Shown piece after piece: positions 11,001-20,772 of a stretch of 31,933 nt of DNA. The stretch is from the NCBI GenBank assembly GCA_000697335.1, contig JNEM01015871.1, forward strand, positions 1 to 31,933. The letters are read 5' to 3'. Under the pieces are notes generated by a model, which saw only the letters and a program-made list of their open reading frames with translations, was not told the DNA's origin and did no database searches. This stretch comes from Conidiobolus incongruus B7586 (taxonomy: Eukaryota; Entomophthoromycota; Entomophthoromycetes; Entomophthorales; Conidiobolaceae). Within the stretch, counting starts at the first letter, position 1; each line of letters starts with the position of its first letter. A program made the position numbers and the translations under genes.

Positions 11001-12304
11001 TCAATTCGAAGTTGTTGTATTAGCCGCAGCAGGTTCTGGGAATGAAGTAGGTACTGGAAAAGTATCTTGATTTTGAGCCGAGGAGTTAGGCAATTGACTG
11101 GGGATTTCTTCTGATTTAGAAATTGTACTATTACCAATTTGTTGATCATTGAACGTTGGATTACTGGGAATAGTAGTAGAAACAGAGGAAACACTCTGTT
11201 GAATAGCAGTGACTTGAGGAATACTAGAGTTTGACAAAACTTGAGCTTCAGGTTGGGTGGCTTGTTGATCTAATGAAACTTGTGGCTGGGCAGGTGTAGA
11301 GTTAATAGATGGGTCATTTTGTTGAATGTTTAAATTAGCATCAAAAATAGTTTGGGAAATGGGATTTGAATCGATTTGAGGGATAGGTTGAGGATTGATA
11401 TTTGTATTAGCTTGAGGAATAGCTTGACTGTCTGAAATGGCTGGGATAGAAACATTTTCACTAGTGGCTGATGGAACTGATTCATGCTCAATCTTTCCTT
11501 TTTTATTTTGAGGTTCCTCATTTTCTTCAGTAGTTTGGGGTTTTGAATCGGTTTCGGGAGCAACAGGATTTTGGTCTGATTTTTTGGGTCTTCCTCTTTT
11601 ACCTTTGGTTTCTGGTGTTTTAATAGCCTTAGGTTCACTAGTTCCGGTAGTATTCTTTGGTGGTCTTCCTCTCTTGCCTTTAGTTGAAGTTGAAGCTCTT
11701 GGACCTCTCTTTCCTGATTTTTGGGTAGGTTCAACGGAAACTTGATAGACAGAAGTCTTTTTAATTTGTCTGCCGCTTCTACTAGTTTCAGGGATATAGT
11801 TACCAAGATCATTAAATCGTTCAAAAGTATCTTTATTTTTGCTGCCTTTTTTCCTTCCTCTTTGTGGTTTAGAACCTAATAGAATAAATTTTATAGCAAT
11901 TAATACATATTTCTAATTTAATATATTTACCATTTTCATTAGCTTCAGAGTTCCCTTCTAAAATAGAATTTTCAGGATTAGAAATGGGAGCTGTTTCTGA
12001 ATTTTGATTATTACCCAATTGGGGTTCAGCAGCTTTTTCTAATTCAATTTAATTAGTAGAATAATAAAACTAAAATTAAATTGAATTTACCTTCATTTGA
12101 ATGAGAATTAGACCCGTTTGGAATGGAATCTTGACCAACGGGTTGGATTTCTTGCTTACTGATAAGATCAGCTGAATTATCGTTTTGTTGACTAGGCTCA
12201 GATACTTTTTGAACTGGGTTCGCATTTTGAACAGGTTCTAAAGTAGTATTTGGTTGAGCTTGAACCGTTTCAGTTGAATTGTTTTCATTAATTGGTAAAG
12301 ACAT
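11001..12304 (-). CDS. AT-hook DNA-binding protein, largely disordered
   Basis: Three exons: 12091-12304, 11931-12038 and 11001-11875, with introns of 55 and 52 nt; 398 aa. AT-hooks bind the minor groove of AT-rich DNA in chromatin proteins. Two canonical hooks are KRGRPPK (175-181) and KRGRPKK (200-206). An RGRKKG at 113-118 and a weaker KRGPR at 163-167 probably add contacts. Between them, about 125-150, is a short ordered-looking stretch with the string IPETSRSGRQIKKTSVYQ. Both flanks, about 1-107 and 215-398, are low complexity, rich in Asn, Gln, Pro, Ser and Thr, as in HMGA-like or transcription-regulator proteins. The exon phases join cleanly and give one open frame. Its specific role is unknown; a chromatin or transcription role is inferred from the hooks. 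A CCAAT box lies upstream. Confidence 0.85.
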
Positions 12305-12577
12305 TTTAACAAATAATTTAAAATTTATCAGTTTACAATATTACTAAGGTTATAAATTATAAATATATTAACAATTATAAGAAGCAAATGTCAGATAAAA
12401 TATTTTGAATATTAAATAAAAAATAAAAATGCTATTTAAGTAATTAATCAAATAGAACTTAGAATAATTAATTTAATTGGTTCACCAAATTAAGTGATGT
12501 CATCTGAATGGTTATAATTTAAAACTGATGAATTGATTAATGGATGATGCAAAATTGTTTAAAATGTCTTGGAAGTT

Positions 12578-12584
12578 GATTGGT
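12578..12584 (-). promoter_or_regulatory. CCAAT box upstream of the AT-hook gene
   Basis: TGATTGG on the plus strand (CCAATCA in gene direction), about 275 bp before the ATG. A further ATTGG lies nearby at about 12477. Confidence 0.35.
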
Positions 12585-12656
12585 CAACATTACTAATTAA
12601 TCACAACAATTCAAAAATGATCATTTGATCATTTAATATTCAAAAATGAATATTAG

Positions 12657-12658
<2 letters not shown>

Positions 12659-12687
<29 letters not shown>
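12659..12687. repeat. Trinucleotide microsatellite (TAA)n
   Basis: About nine uninterrupted TAA/ATA units in non-coding DNA upstream of the AT-hook gene. Confidence 0.9.
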
Positions 12688-14067
12688 TAAAACTATGATA
12701 GAAAAAATTTAAAAAGCTTGATATATATTGCTATGATAATATGTACATGTATATTATCCAATACTGAATTTTAATATATTTGAATGGAGATTAAATTTAT
12801 ATAATGAGGTTATAATTAAATTTAGAAAACTCTTTATGCTTTATTTGATCAACCTGAAACCAACAAATAATTTGCTATTATTTATCAGAGGAAGTGTAAA
12901 TTCCATGTCACTTGTCATGATTTAATGTAGGTTAACCTTGGTTAATAAGTACTACAAATTTATAATTACAGTTTATCGATAAATATTATTTGTTATAATT
13001 ATTGATTCATTGAATTTTTAAACTCATATGTATTATATTTGATAATTGCTCAATATAAATGATTTACTCAATATAGAAATCTCATATAGAAAAACAATAA
13101 CCAATGGATAAGGAAAAATTTATTTTAGATATATCTAATTTTCACACATTTATAAATTATTTAATAGTCATAATGATTCTATATTTAAAATAATCATACT
13201 AATTAATTAAATCATTTTATATTAAAAATAATTGAAATGAGTTGAATTTAAAGATCATATATGGAGAAAACACCTTAATTAATATCATCAGTTAAAATGC
13301 TATCAAATTTGGTTCCAGGAAGCAATCATGGTATTAAGTAAGATTTGCAAATAGTAGTCAAACCATTATCACTTAAATATTTGGTGAATGTTTAAGCTTA
13401 TTGAAGTCAATTAAAACTTTAGACCATATTTAAAAAATTTCCATAATAGTTCATTTGAGTTTTATATCACTAAAAATCTTGAAGTTTTGATCAAATATTT
13501 TTCAGTATTTTAAATTTTATTTCTAATCAAAATATTAATCTATATTATATATAAAAAGTATTAATATAATTATAATCATAAATGAAATTTCTAGAATTAT
13601 TATGAATATTAAATATATATTACTCTATTGAGATGATCGATTTTTACCAGAATAAATATTCAAACTTTTATGAATCCATTTCAAAAGTTTATATTAATCT
13701 TCAATTACAAAAATATAACAAGTTGAAATAGCTTTGCATTTTATTTATATAATTGGGTCAATATATTGTTAGTGACCTTGATGAAATACATATAGTGTTT
13801 AAAATATATCAGTAATATACTTTTTGATATTTTATTCATTAATTATACTCTGATTATTGGTAATTCTAATTTTAATATTAAAATATACGATATTCTGTGT
13901 TGAACATTTTTGTGAGGTTATTTTTATAGATTTTTTCAAAATACAATATTTATATTTTATAAAAGTAAGATCATATTAAATCCATTTTGAATAAAACTTG
14001 GATTTCAATCAAATACAAGAATATATATAACATTAATCAACTATGGAGTAATAAGTTTCCAATTTAT

Positions 14068-14259
14068 TCAAGCAAATCGATCTACCTTGTATCTATACGA
14101 GAGACATTGTTTTATACCTGATTCATCACTCCAGATCTTTTTGTTCATAGTATTCACACACTTTTTTAAATGACTCGATTCAATTAGCTTGGTTCTTTGT
14201 TTATATTGTTCGGTAGTTTTATTAAATCTTTCAAAATTGATGTTAAAGTTGATAGTAAA
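14068..14259 (-). pseudogene. Protein-like open stretch without a start, possible exon or gene relic
   Basis: Sixty-three codons are open on the minus strand before a TGA stop. The composition is mixed (Lys, Glu, Ser, Cys, Trp, Tyr), unlike the Ile/Leu/Phe-rich random frames of the spacers, with strings such as KKCVNTMNKKIW and SDESGIKQCLSYRYKVDRF. There is no upstream ATG in frame and no obvious acceptor joining it to another exon. I do not recognise the family. It could be the last exon of an unseen gene, a decayed gene, or chance. Confidence 0.25.
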
Positions 14260-14439
14260 TCATAGTTAATATACTTATTTGATGCTATTATATTATTTCA
14301 ACTATACAACTCACCATACACCCAATTATCATTTTTTTAGTTTATATAATGTTCTACTACGATATAATATAAACAAAAAACAAGGTTTATAGACTGATAT
14401 AATTTGTTAAAGAATGGAGAATATCAATTTCTAAAACAC

Positions 14440-14800
14440 CTAGCCACATAAATTAACAACCCAATTGAATCCGGACGACTTTGCACTGAAACGAATTTAC
14501 TCATTTAATTAAAAGAGGCGAATTTAAGGTCGATTTTTGGACTGAGCTCTTCATTTATCCAAATTAATTTTGACTCAATTCGCTATACACTATCTACCAG
14601 ACGATGTTTCTTTTAGTGCTAACTAGGCCGTTGGTTTAATTAAATAGTGGTGGTATCGAAGGTGATGGTATGTCATGAAAAAACTAGCTACCCCATTATT
14701 ATCCTGAGAGATTTAGTGCGAGCATTTCCATTCGTTGATTTGGATAGTGGTTAGCCTGAATAGTGTATGATGAATTGACCCTTATCTCAAAGGCAAAAAG
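14440..14800. other. Gene-poor patch with raised G+C
   Basis: This stretch has several CpG sites and much less poly-A/T than the surrounding spacer, yet all six frames carry stops at short intervals. It could be a decayed gene, a non-coding RNA or a regulatory block near the 3' end of the 14906 gene. I found no snoRNA C/D pair in the right order and no tRNA fold. Confidence 0.3.
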
Positions 14801-14905
14801 TGATGAAAATGGTTAATAAATTTATTTATTCCAAATATCATGTACAACATTCTTTAGCCAATCAAAGCAATAAATCAAATAAAGAGAATAAATATGGGGG
14901 AAGTA

Positions 14906-15598
14906 TTAGACAACTGCAATGTCGTGTTCGACCAGAAACTCGGCAATGAATTCATCGTCGAAGTCAACCTTGTCATTAATTATAAAGTTGGGATTCCTCT
15001 GTTGAAAGTCGTATAAGATAGCTTCAATCGCTAGTTTCCTGTCCTCTGGATTTTTCAAGTCGATAACATATCGATCCTCTTTAGATTTTCCTGGTATTGG
15101 TGCGACAATTCCGTATTTAGCTTTAATTTTCTTTAAGGATTTGATAGGGTTGATTGAATAACTGTTAGCACCAAGTTGCGTTGATCCGTAAGCAATCGTT
15201 GTATTGCAAATTTGCTGAGCTTGAGGTGAAATGGAGGTGATCCAACCGATAGCAGCTAAAGGATCCCGCCAGCGACTGGGACGGTGTTTTGAAGGAGCAA
15301 ATGGGCTGGTGCGGGGACTTTTATAGGAAGGGTTGTAAGCTGGACAAGTTTTTATTTGAGGGCGTTTCTTAGTTGAAAGTTGACAGTTTAACAAATTTTT
15401 TTCAAATAAGGGAGCAACACCAAACATTTTTGACAACTCAAATTCAGATACTGTCATATTTTTGTGAGTGATATGGGAGTTGAAGCTGGGTTGATATATG
15501 CCACTTGAAACAGAGTTGATTGCACATGTTGAACTATAAAGTGAAGGGGGTGACATTATAGAAGAGTCAAAAGACGGCTTCGAAAGAAGGGAAGTCAT
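14906..15598 (-). CDS. Unrecognised intronless protein, 230 aa
   Basis: One open frame with mixed codon use, and TATAAATA 68 bp upstream, so it is very likely real. I do not recognise the family. The N-terminal third is Ser-rich and probably disordered (SLYSSTCAINSVSSG). A Pro/Arg/Ser linker follows at about 80-112 (YKSPRTSPFAPSKHRPSRWR). The C-terminal half looks folded, with DPLAAIGWITSISPQAQQ, a lysine-rich turn, VIDLKNPEDRKLAIEAIL and a very acidic final helix ending VDFDDEFIAEFLVEHDIAVV. No signal peptide, membrane segment or catalytic motif is visible. It stands alone, divergent from the SDS3-like gene about 1.2 kb away. It may be a lineage-specific protein. Confidence 0.75.
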   Translation of the reverse strand: MTSLLSKPSFDSSIMSPPSLYSSTCAINSVSSGIYQPSFNSHITHKNMTVSEFELSKMFGVAPLFEKNLLNCQLSTKKRPQIKTCPAYNPSYKSPRTSPFAPSKHRPSRWRDPLAAIGWITSISPQAQQICNTTIAYGSTQLGANSYSINPIKSLKKIKAKYGIVAPIPGKSKEDRYVIDLKNPEDRKLAIEAILYDFQQRNPNFIINDKVDFDDEFIAEFLVEHDIAVV

Positions 15599-15665
15599 AT
15601 TAGGTCTATTAAATGAAGAAAGTACTGTTAAACTTGAAATTATAAAGTGAATGTGTGAGGATTGG

Positions 15666-15673
15666 TATTTATA
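15666..15673 (-). promoter_or_regulatory. TATA box of the 230-aa gene
   Basis: TATAAATA on the minus strand, 68-75 bp before the ATG. A minus-strand CCAATT lies about 20 bp further upstream. Confidence 0.45.
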
Positions 15674-16794
15674 TTATTGGATTTCATAAGAATTGGTCAT
15701 GGTTTGAAATTTAGCCAATTAAAAATACTCAGTGACTTTTAGTGTGGGAGGAATGAAAAATATAATTAATGTTTGAAATTCAAAAAGAAATTCTATCAAA
15801 GTCATAATTCATATAAATGTAAAAAATTATTGGTATTAATCTAAGCTACTAAATAAAAACATTGTATGATCATAGCATTATTTTAACGATTAGAAAAATC
15901 ATTCGATTGAATAGTACCAATTAAAAAGAGGTATGCTGAAATTTCATTCGATTAGTTATACCGGAAATAACACTTCATACATGTTTAGTATTTATTGTCA
16001 TTTATAAAATTGTGATAAACTACATATATTACACGTTTTACTAGCATAATTTTTAATTGGTATTTGGTTGCGCAAACTAGAAGATCGCTGAAAGCTAAAA
16101 ATTATAGACAATTGAGTAAATTATCAGTAATATTTTTTATATCATATAACGATGTTATAAAGATATTAATATATAACAATATATAAATAATATGTATGTC
16201 TTTAAAAATTACATTAAAAACACTTTATGCCAATATAGTTATAAAATATTCAATCAAAGTTTTGCTAAATTGTAGCGTCTATATTCAATGTTATTCGTAA
16301 CATTTGTAACAAAGAATATCCCGATGATGATATCATCACTTATTCAACTTAATAAACCATTACTAAAATTACTCCAACAATTTGACTAAGATTATGTTGA
16401 TATTATATATTAAGTATATAAATGCTTGTATTTTTTCATTATATGGGCTGAATACAAACTCACTATTTATTCACGATATAAAATATAGCTATTATTTATA
16501 CCCGATTTATTATCAATATGTGTAATCATATTCCATTATATTAAATATCGAGAAAAAATTATATTTATTTATTTATATATGAAAAATTAACGGTACTATA
16601 TAAACATTCTAAAACAAATAGTATAATATTAATAATTAAATATATATAATTGGTGGATCAGATAGAAATTTGAATAAATTTAGATTGAAAATAAAATCCC
16701 ATTAAGTTTACCAAATTCATTAAATTCCTACAATGTAATTAAAATAAACAAACTCTTCACTCTAATCCAGTAATCAATATCAAAGAGATCAAAT
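15674..16794. other. Divergent promoter spacer
   Basis: AT-rich DNA separating the divergent 230-aa and SDS3-like genes. It should hold both promoters. No coding sequence is visible. Confidence 0.5.
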
Positions 16795-17823
16795 ATGGGA
16801 CGCAATAAAAACGTAAAAACAAGTATTACCATCAACGGTACCAGTAGCAGCACCGTCACATCAAAACAGTTAAAAGACAGCAAACTACAGTCTAAAAAAA
16901 TAAAAAGTTCTGACAAGTATAAGAATATGAAGTTAAATAGTAAAACAAAACTCAAAAAGAGTAAATCGGACCAAATCAATAACTCGGAAGCTCTGACCAA
17001 ATTTCGTGAAAAATTTATTACAAATTTATCTAACTGTATTCACCAATTTGAACAGGAATGTTTACAGTATGTCATATATCTATGCTTTTATTTGTTTATA
17101 TTGTTAATAGATTTTTTATAGTGAATATCAATATAAAATCAAAGAAATTGACCAACAGTTAAAAGCTATATACGAAAGTAAATACCCATTTATCGAGGAA
17201 AATCTAACACTTGCGCTAATATTATTTAACATTAATAGATCCTAACAAAGTATTTGCAGAACAATACGACCAATTAAACCAGCTACGAGATTATAAAATC
17301 TATAGAGACGAAATAGATAGAAATTATAAATTGAAAGAAATTGAGGAAGAATATAAGAATTTGTTAATTAAAGCTGAAAAGAATTATCAGGTAAACTAGT
17401 TATAATTACAATATAACATATGTAGTTGCTGATAAAATGTTAGAATGAGAATGAAAATGTGCGTAAGAGGTTGTTAGGTTACGTTCAGGAAAAGAGAACG
17501 AGACTTAGAGATGAAATGAATAATATGGAAATTAGTGAAGGTAGTCAATATTAATATATTAAATATAAATATAAACTAATACTAAAATATTCATAGATTA
17601 CACAGTAGAAATACCCAACAGAAATCATCCCCAAACTAGACGATCCAAACGCAAAGAAGAGGAATTAAATATTATCTACAACAAAGTACCTAAAATAGAA
17701 CTCAATCCCAAGTTATTTACACTGCGTCAGGATCAAGTATCCGAAGATTTCGATATCTTTTATAACGGCAATGGCCAGCAGATGATGGGCAAGAGGAGAA
17801 ATTTGAGGAATGGAAAGAAATAG
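16795..17823 (+). CDS. SDS3: Sds3/BRMS1-like subunit of the Sin3-Rpd3 histone deacetylase complex
   Basis: Five exons: 16795-17066, 17122-17177, 17239-17390, 17444-17540 and 17597-17823; GT-AG introns of 53-61 nt; 267 aa. Sds3-like proteins hold the Sin3 complex together and help dimerise it. Residues 1-68 are a Lys/Ser/Thr-rich basic tail. Residues 70-175 form the family's long helical coil: FREKFITNLSNCIHQFEQEC, a loop with an NP turn, YDQLNQLRDYKIYRDEI, then EEEYKNLLIKAEKNYQ, matching the BRMS1/Sds3 pattern of L-x-x-R-x-x-x-I and YEAE-like helices. Near the end, KLFTLRQDQVSEDFDIF corresponds to the conserved C-terminal capping motif. The second intron (17178-17238) is needed, because reading through it meets a stop. 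The assignment is by family pattern, not by a search. Confidence 0.8.
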
Positions 17824-18812
17824 TCCGTAATGCTATTATTTCCTTAGATCACATCATTTCAACTTGTTATTGTACTAACTGCCCGTATACTATTTCTAAC
17901 CCTCTCAACATTTGGCTGGCTATTTTAATTATATCTACTTATGTCATTTTTGTTTACTATCAACTTTAGCTATTTATCACATTACATTTATTAGCACAAG
18001 TTTAAAGGTTTAATTTTTGTTGATTAATAAATATCTATTTCATTTTTATCTAATCAATTTATAATTTACTTTGCAGCTCTTTTAATATAAACTTAAACAT
18101 TTTATAAATATTCTTTTAATAAGATAAATCAATATTTATTATAATATACTTATTAAATATAATTATTAGTACTAAATGATTTTATTAAAAAATATCGAAA
18201 TATATTTTTTATTATTTTATTAATTATAAAAATATCAAACCAAATTATATTAAACATTTTATAGTATATTAAAATTTAAAAATAACCTATATTCAAAATA
18301 TAATTTTTATTTATACTTTTGTTAATTCATAAATAATATATATCAAATTTTATTTACTAATATTAGTAATATCACTTTGTCTCAATTTAAAATTATTTGT
18401 ATTGAGATATTTCCATTATCTCAAACATGATTATCATTATAATCATAATAAATTTTTAATAAAAATTCTTATAAATATTTAAAAATATTAACTGATCAGA
18501 AATAGTCATGTTAAATTGATATTCTTAATGGATGTACACACTATTATTATTATTATTATTATCTTAAAGCTAAATGATAACTATTAATTGATAATAATTC
18601 AATAATTATCAATTATACAAAAAAATTTGTTAAATTAGGAAATAATTAATAAACAATTTTTTTATTCTAAAAATTATTATATTATTTAAATTATTTTTAA
18701 TTGTACTCCGTAGTTTTAATATTAACATTCCTTTCTCTTTAATTTTATTTATTTATTAATTAATTAATAATATAGTAGAAAAAAAATAATTAAATTAAAT
18801 TAAATTTTAAAA
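17824..18812. other. Spacer between SDS3-like and AN1 genes
   Basis: The first 170 bases have mixed composition and are probably 3' untranslated sequence. The rest is extremely AT-rich and ends in the promoter of the AN1 gene. No gene is seen. Confidence 0.5.
18542..18562. repeat. Trinucleotide microsatellite (TAT)n
   Basis: Seven uninterrupted TAT units in the spacer upstream of the AN1 zinc-finger gene. Confidence 0.85.
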
Positions 18813-19511
18813 ATGGTTGAATTACATCACATAGGTGCTAATTGTAAATTATCAACTTGTAATCGATTAGGTAATTTATTATTCAATATCATTAAATTTT
18901 AATAATTTATTTTTTTTATTATTTAGATTTTTTACCTTTTAAATGTCCTAACTGTAGAGAACAATTTTGGTAAATACTAATATAAAATTTATAGTTTATA
19001 AAATTTGAAATTAATTTTCTAGTGATGAACATTATAATCCAGAGCAACATGGTTGTAAAGCTCCACCTCCTATTGTTGACGTTCGAGTACCTACTTGCCC
19101 AGTGTGTAACCAACCTGTCCCTCTAAAGAGGGGGGAAAATCCTAATACAGCTGTAAAATTTATTATATCCACTAAAAAAAATTATTTATTCACAATATAA
19201 ATTAGGTAAACAATCACATATCCAGAAATTGTAAAAATCCACCCAGTCCAGCTCCTTCATCAAAAGTATGTCAATTAAGTTCATGTAAGGCGAAGACAGT
19301 AGTTGCTCAAGTTTGTTCTGATTGTCACTTGAGTTTTTGTATGAAACATAGATTCCCTCAGGATCATAACTGTACTCCTCCTCCACCTCCCAAACCCACG
19401 CAACAGATGTTGAATAATTTTAAGAATAAATTGACAGCTGGCCAGACTACAAGTTCATCAAGTGCCAAAGGCAAAAACAAAAAGAGTGGAGACAAGTGTA
19501 TCATCTGTTAG
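18813..19511 (+). CDS. ZFAND2/AIRAPL-like double AN1 zinc-finger protein with CaaX end
   Basis: Four exons: 18813-18870, 18927-18969, 19023-19152 and 19206-19511; introns of 53-56 nt; 178 aa. AN1 proteins of this class act with the proteasome and Cdc48/p97 in clearing misfolded protein. The first AN1 finger is complete: Cys11, Cys16, Cys26, Cys29, Cys34, His37, His43 and Cys45. The second is also complete: Cys99, Cys104, Cys114, Cys117, Cys122, His125, His131 and Cys133. Between them lies a C-x2-C (59, 62) and H-x4-C (81, 86) finger, also known in ZFAND2. A Pro run and a Lys/Ser tail lead to the last four residues CIIC, a CaaX prenylation motif, as in mammalian AIRAPL, which is membrane-anchored this way. 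No ubiquitin-interacting motif is apparent. The 3' end is 137 bp from that of the HERP-like gene. Confidence 0.92.
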
Positions 19512-19648
19512 ATTATTTTGCTAATTAATTAATTTTTAAATATTTCAATAATTTTAATAAAAATGATTATTTATTAATAAATGATTTATTTATTTTTCAA
19601 ACTTTGTTATGTTAGATAGATAAAAAATACAAATAAAAACTTTTAAAA

Positions 19649-20696
19649 TTAGTCAAACCCATTCATATTGTCGTCACCAGTAGCTCGCTCAGGGATTAAA
19701 GTGGCGAAGAATAGGTAAACAAATCGGAATACCATTCCGAAAGTGGAGGTAGGAGCTTGCGAGAGATCAGGGAGATAATTTTGGATAAATGATGAGCAAA
19801 CGTTCCAATATTGGTCAAATGCATTGGTACGAAGCCCTATGAAAAGGCCAAAGATCATTAAACTGATAAAATTGGCATATAACTCATCTTCAATTTTGAG
19901 TGCTGACACAATCAATGAAGAAATTAAATAAGATTGAATTAACATCCACACGCCCATGAATAAGCCTTCACCATTTCTCACACGATTGAATCTCTCTCTG
20001 AAATATCGTAAAATTGGATTAACTGCTGGCTGCTCTGGTTGAGGTTGTTGTACTGGTGTGGGTGCTATCATTTGTGAAGCTGGCCTTGGAGATGGAAGGC
20101 CTTGGACACCATCAATCGAAGAAAGGTGAGAACGGACTGGAGAAAGGAAAAGTTGATTTTGGTACTTGACAATATTAAAATACAAATAATCGGTAGGATA
20201 GTCGTTGATTACGTTTAGAGATGGAGAAGTTGACACTGGTTGAGCAATAGGCTGTGCCTGAGTGACAGTCTGGTTAGTTAAAGGAGTAAAAGTGTGACTT
20301 GCAGTAGAGCGGTTCGAAGTGGGGGCACTTGAAGAGGGTACAGTTTTAGGTGTCTTATAGCCAACTACTAAATGAAAAACAATAGGAATATTGCTATTTA
20401 TCACCTAAATTCCAAAATGAGTCCAAAACATATTCAAATTCCATTCATTTACCATTTACCTTTTCAAAAAGATTCTTAAAACTTTCCTCATTACTCAAAA
20501 CCCTACCCAAATAAATTAATCTTATAGAATTAGGATTATACTCCTCCGTCAAAATATTTCTAATTTTATCTTCCAAATGTCCTACTTTCTCTTCGTCATT
20601 CACAGTAATTTCAAAAGTGTTTAATTTCCCTTCTCGTTCGGGTGTCTGGGATAAGATATTATATGGTGACCTAATTTCAATTTGATATTCTACCAT
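19649..20696 (-). CDS. HERP-like ubiquitin-domain ER membrane protein
   Basis: Two exons, 20460-20696 and 19649-20404, with a 55-nt intron; 330 aa. Residues 1 to about 95 form a ubiquitin-like domain (RLIYLGRVLSNEESFKNLF, then PIVFHLVV across the intron). A long Ser/Thr/Pro/Gln-rich linker follows. After the juxtamembrane string NPILRYFRERFNRVR come hydrophobic segments at about 227-247 and 255-270, a hairpin as in HERP, and a third at about 302-316. HERP, and its yeast counterpart Usa1, organise the Hrd1 ERAD ubiquitin ligase in the ER membrane, which is the likely role here. The intron is required: the first exon alone stops shortly after the domain. A CCAAT box lies upstream. An alternative is another UBL-type ERAD protein. 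Confidence 0.82.
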
Positions 20697-20747
20697 TTTT
20701 ATAATATATTAATTACTATATATTAATAATTTTAATTACAATTTGAA

Positions 20748-20772
20748 ATATATATATATATGTATATATATA
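20748..20772. repeat. (AT)n run upstream of the HERP-like gene
   Basis: A dinucleotide run with one interruption, 50-75 bp before the ATG. It could serve as a TATA-like element, but I cannot show this. Confidence 0.7.

Larger units (their letters stand above)
12688..14905. other. Long spacer with a possible gene relic near its right end
   Basis: From 12688 to about 14040 I see only AT-rich DNA. A protein-like open frame lies at 14068-14259, and a patch of higher G+C follows at about 14440-14800 (see those entries). Nothing else is supported. Confidence 0.5.

Noticed and set aside
11330-11824. 164-codon minus-strand open frame in another phase
   Set aside because: It is a shadow of the third exon of the AT-hook gene; the hooks and the spliced frame settle which phase is real.
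14690-14830. Possible C/D-box snoRNA (GTGATGA and CTGA strings)
   Set aside because: The C-like and D-like boxes are in the wrong order and spacing, and no terminal stem is seen.
16728-17000. 90-codon minus-strand hydrophobic frame
   Set aside because: Antisense shadow of the Lys/Ser-rich first exon of the SDS3-like gene.
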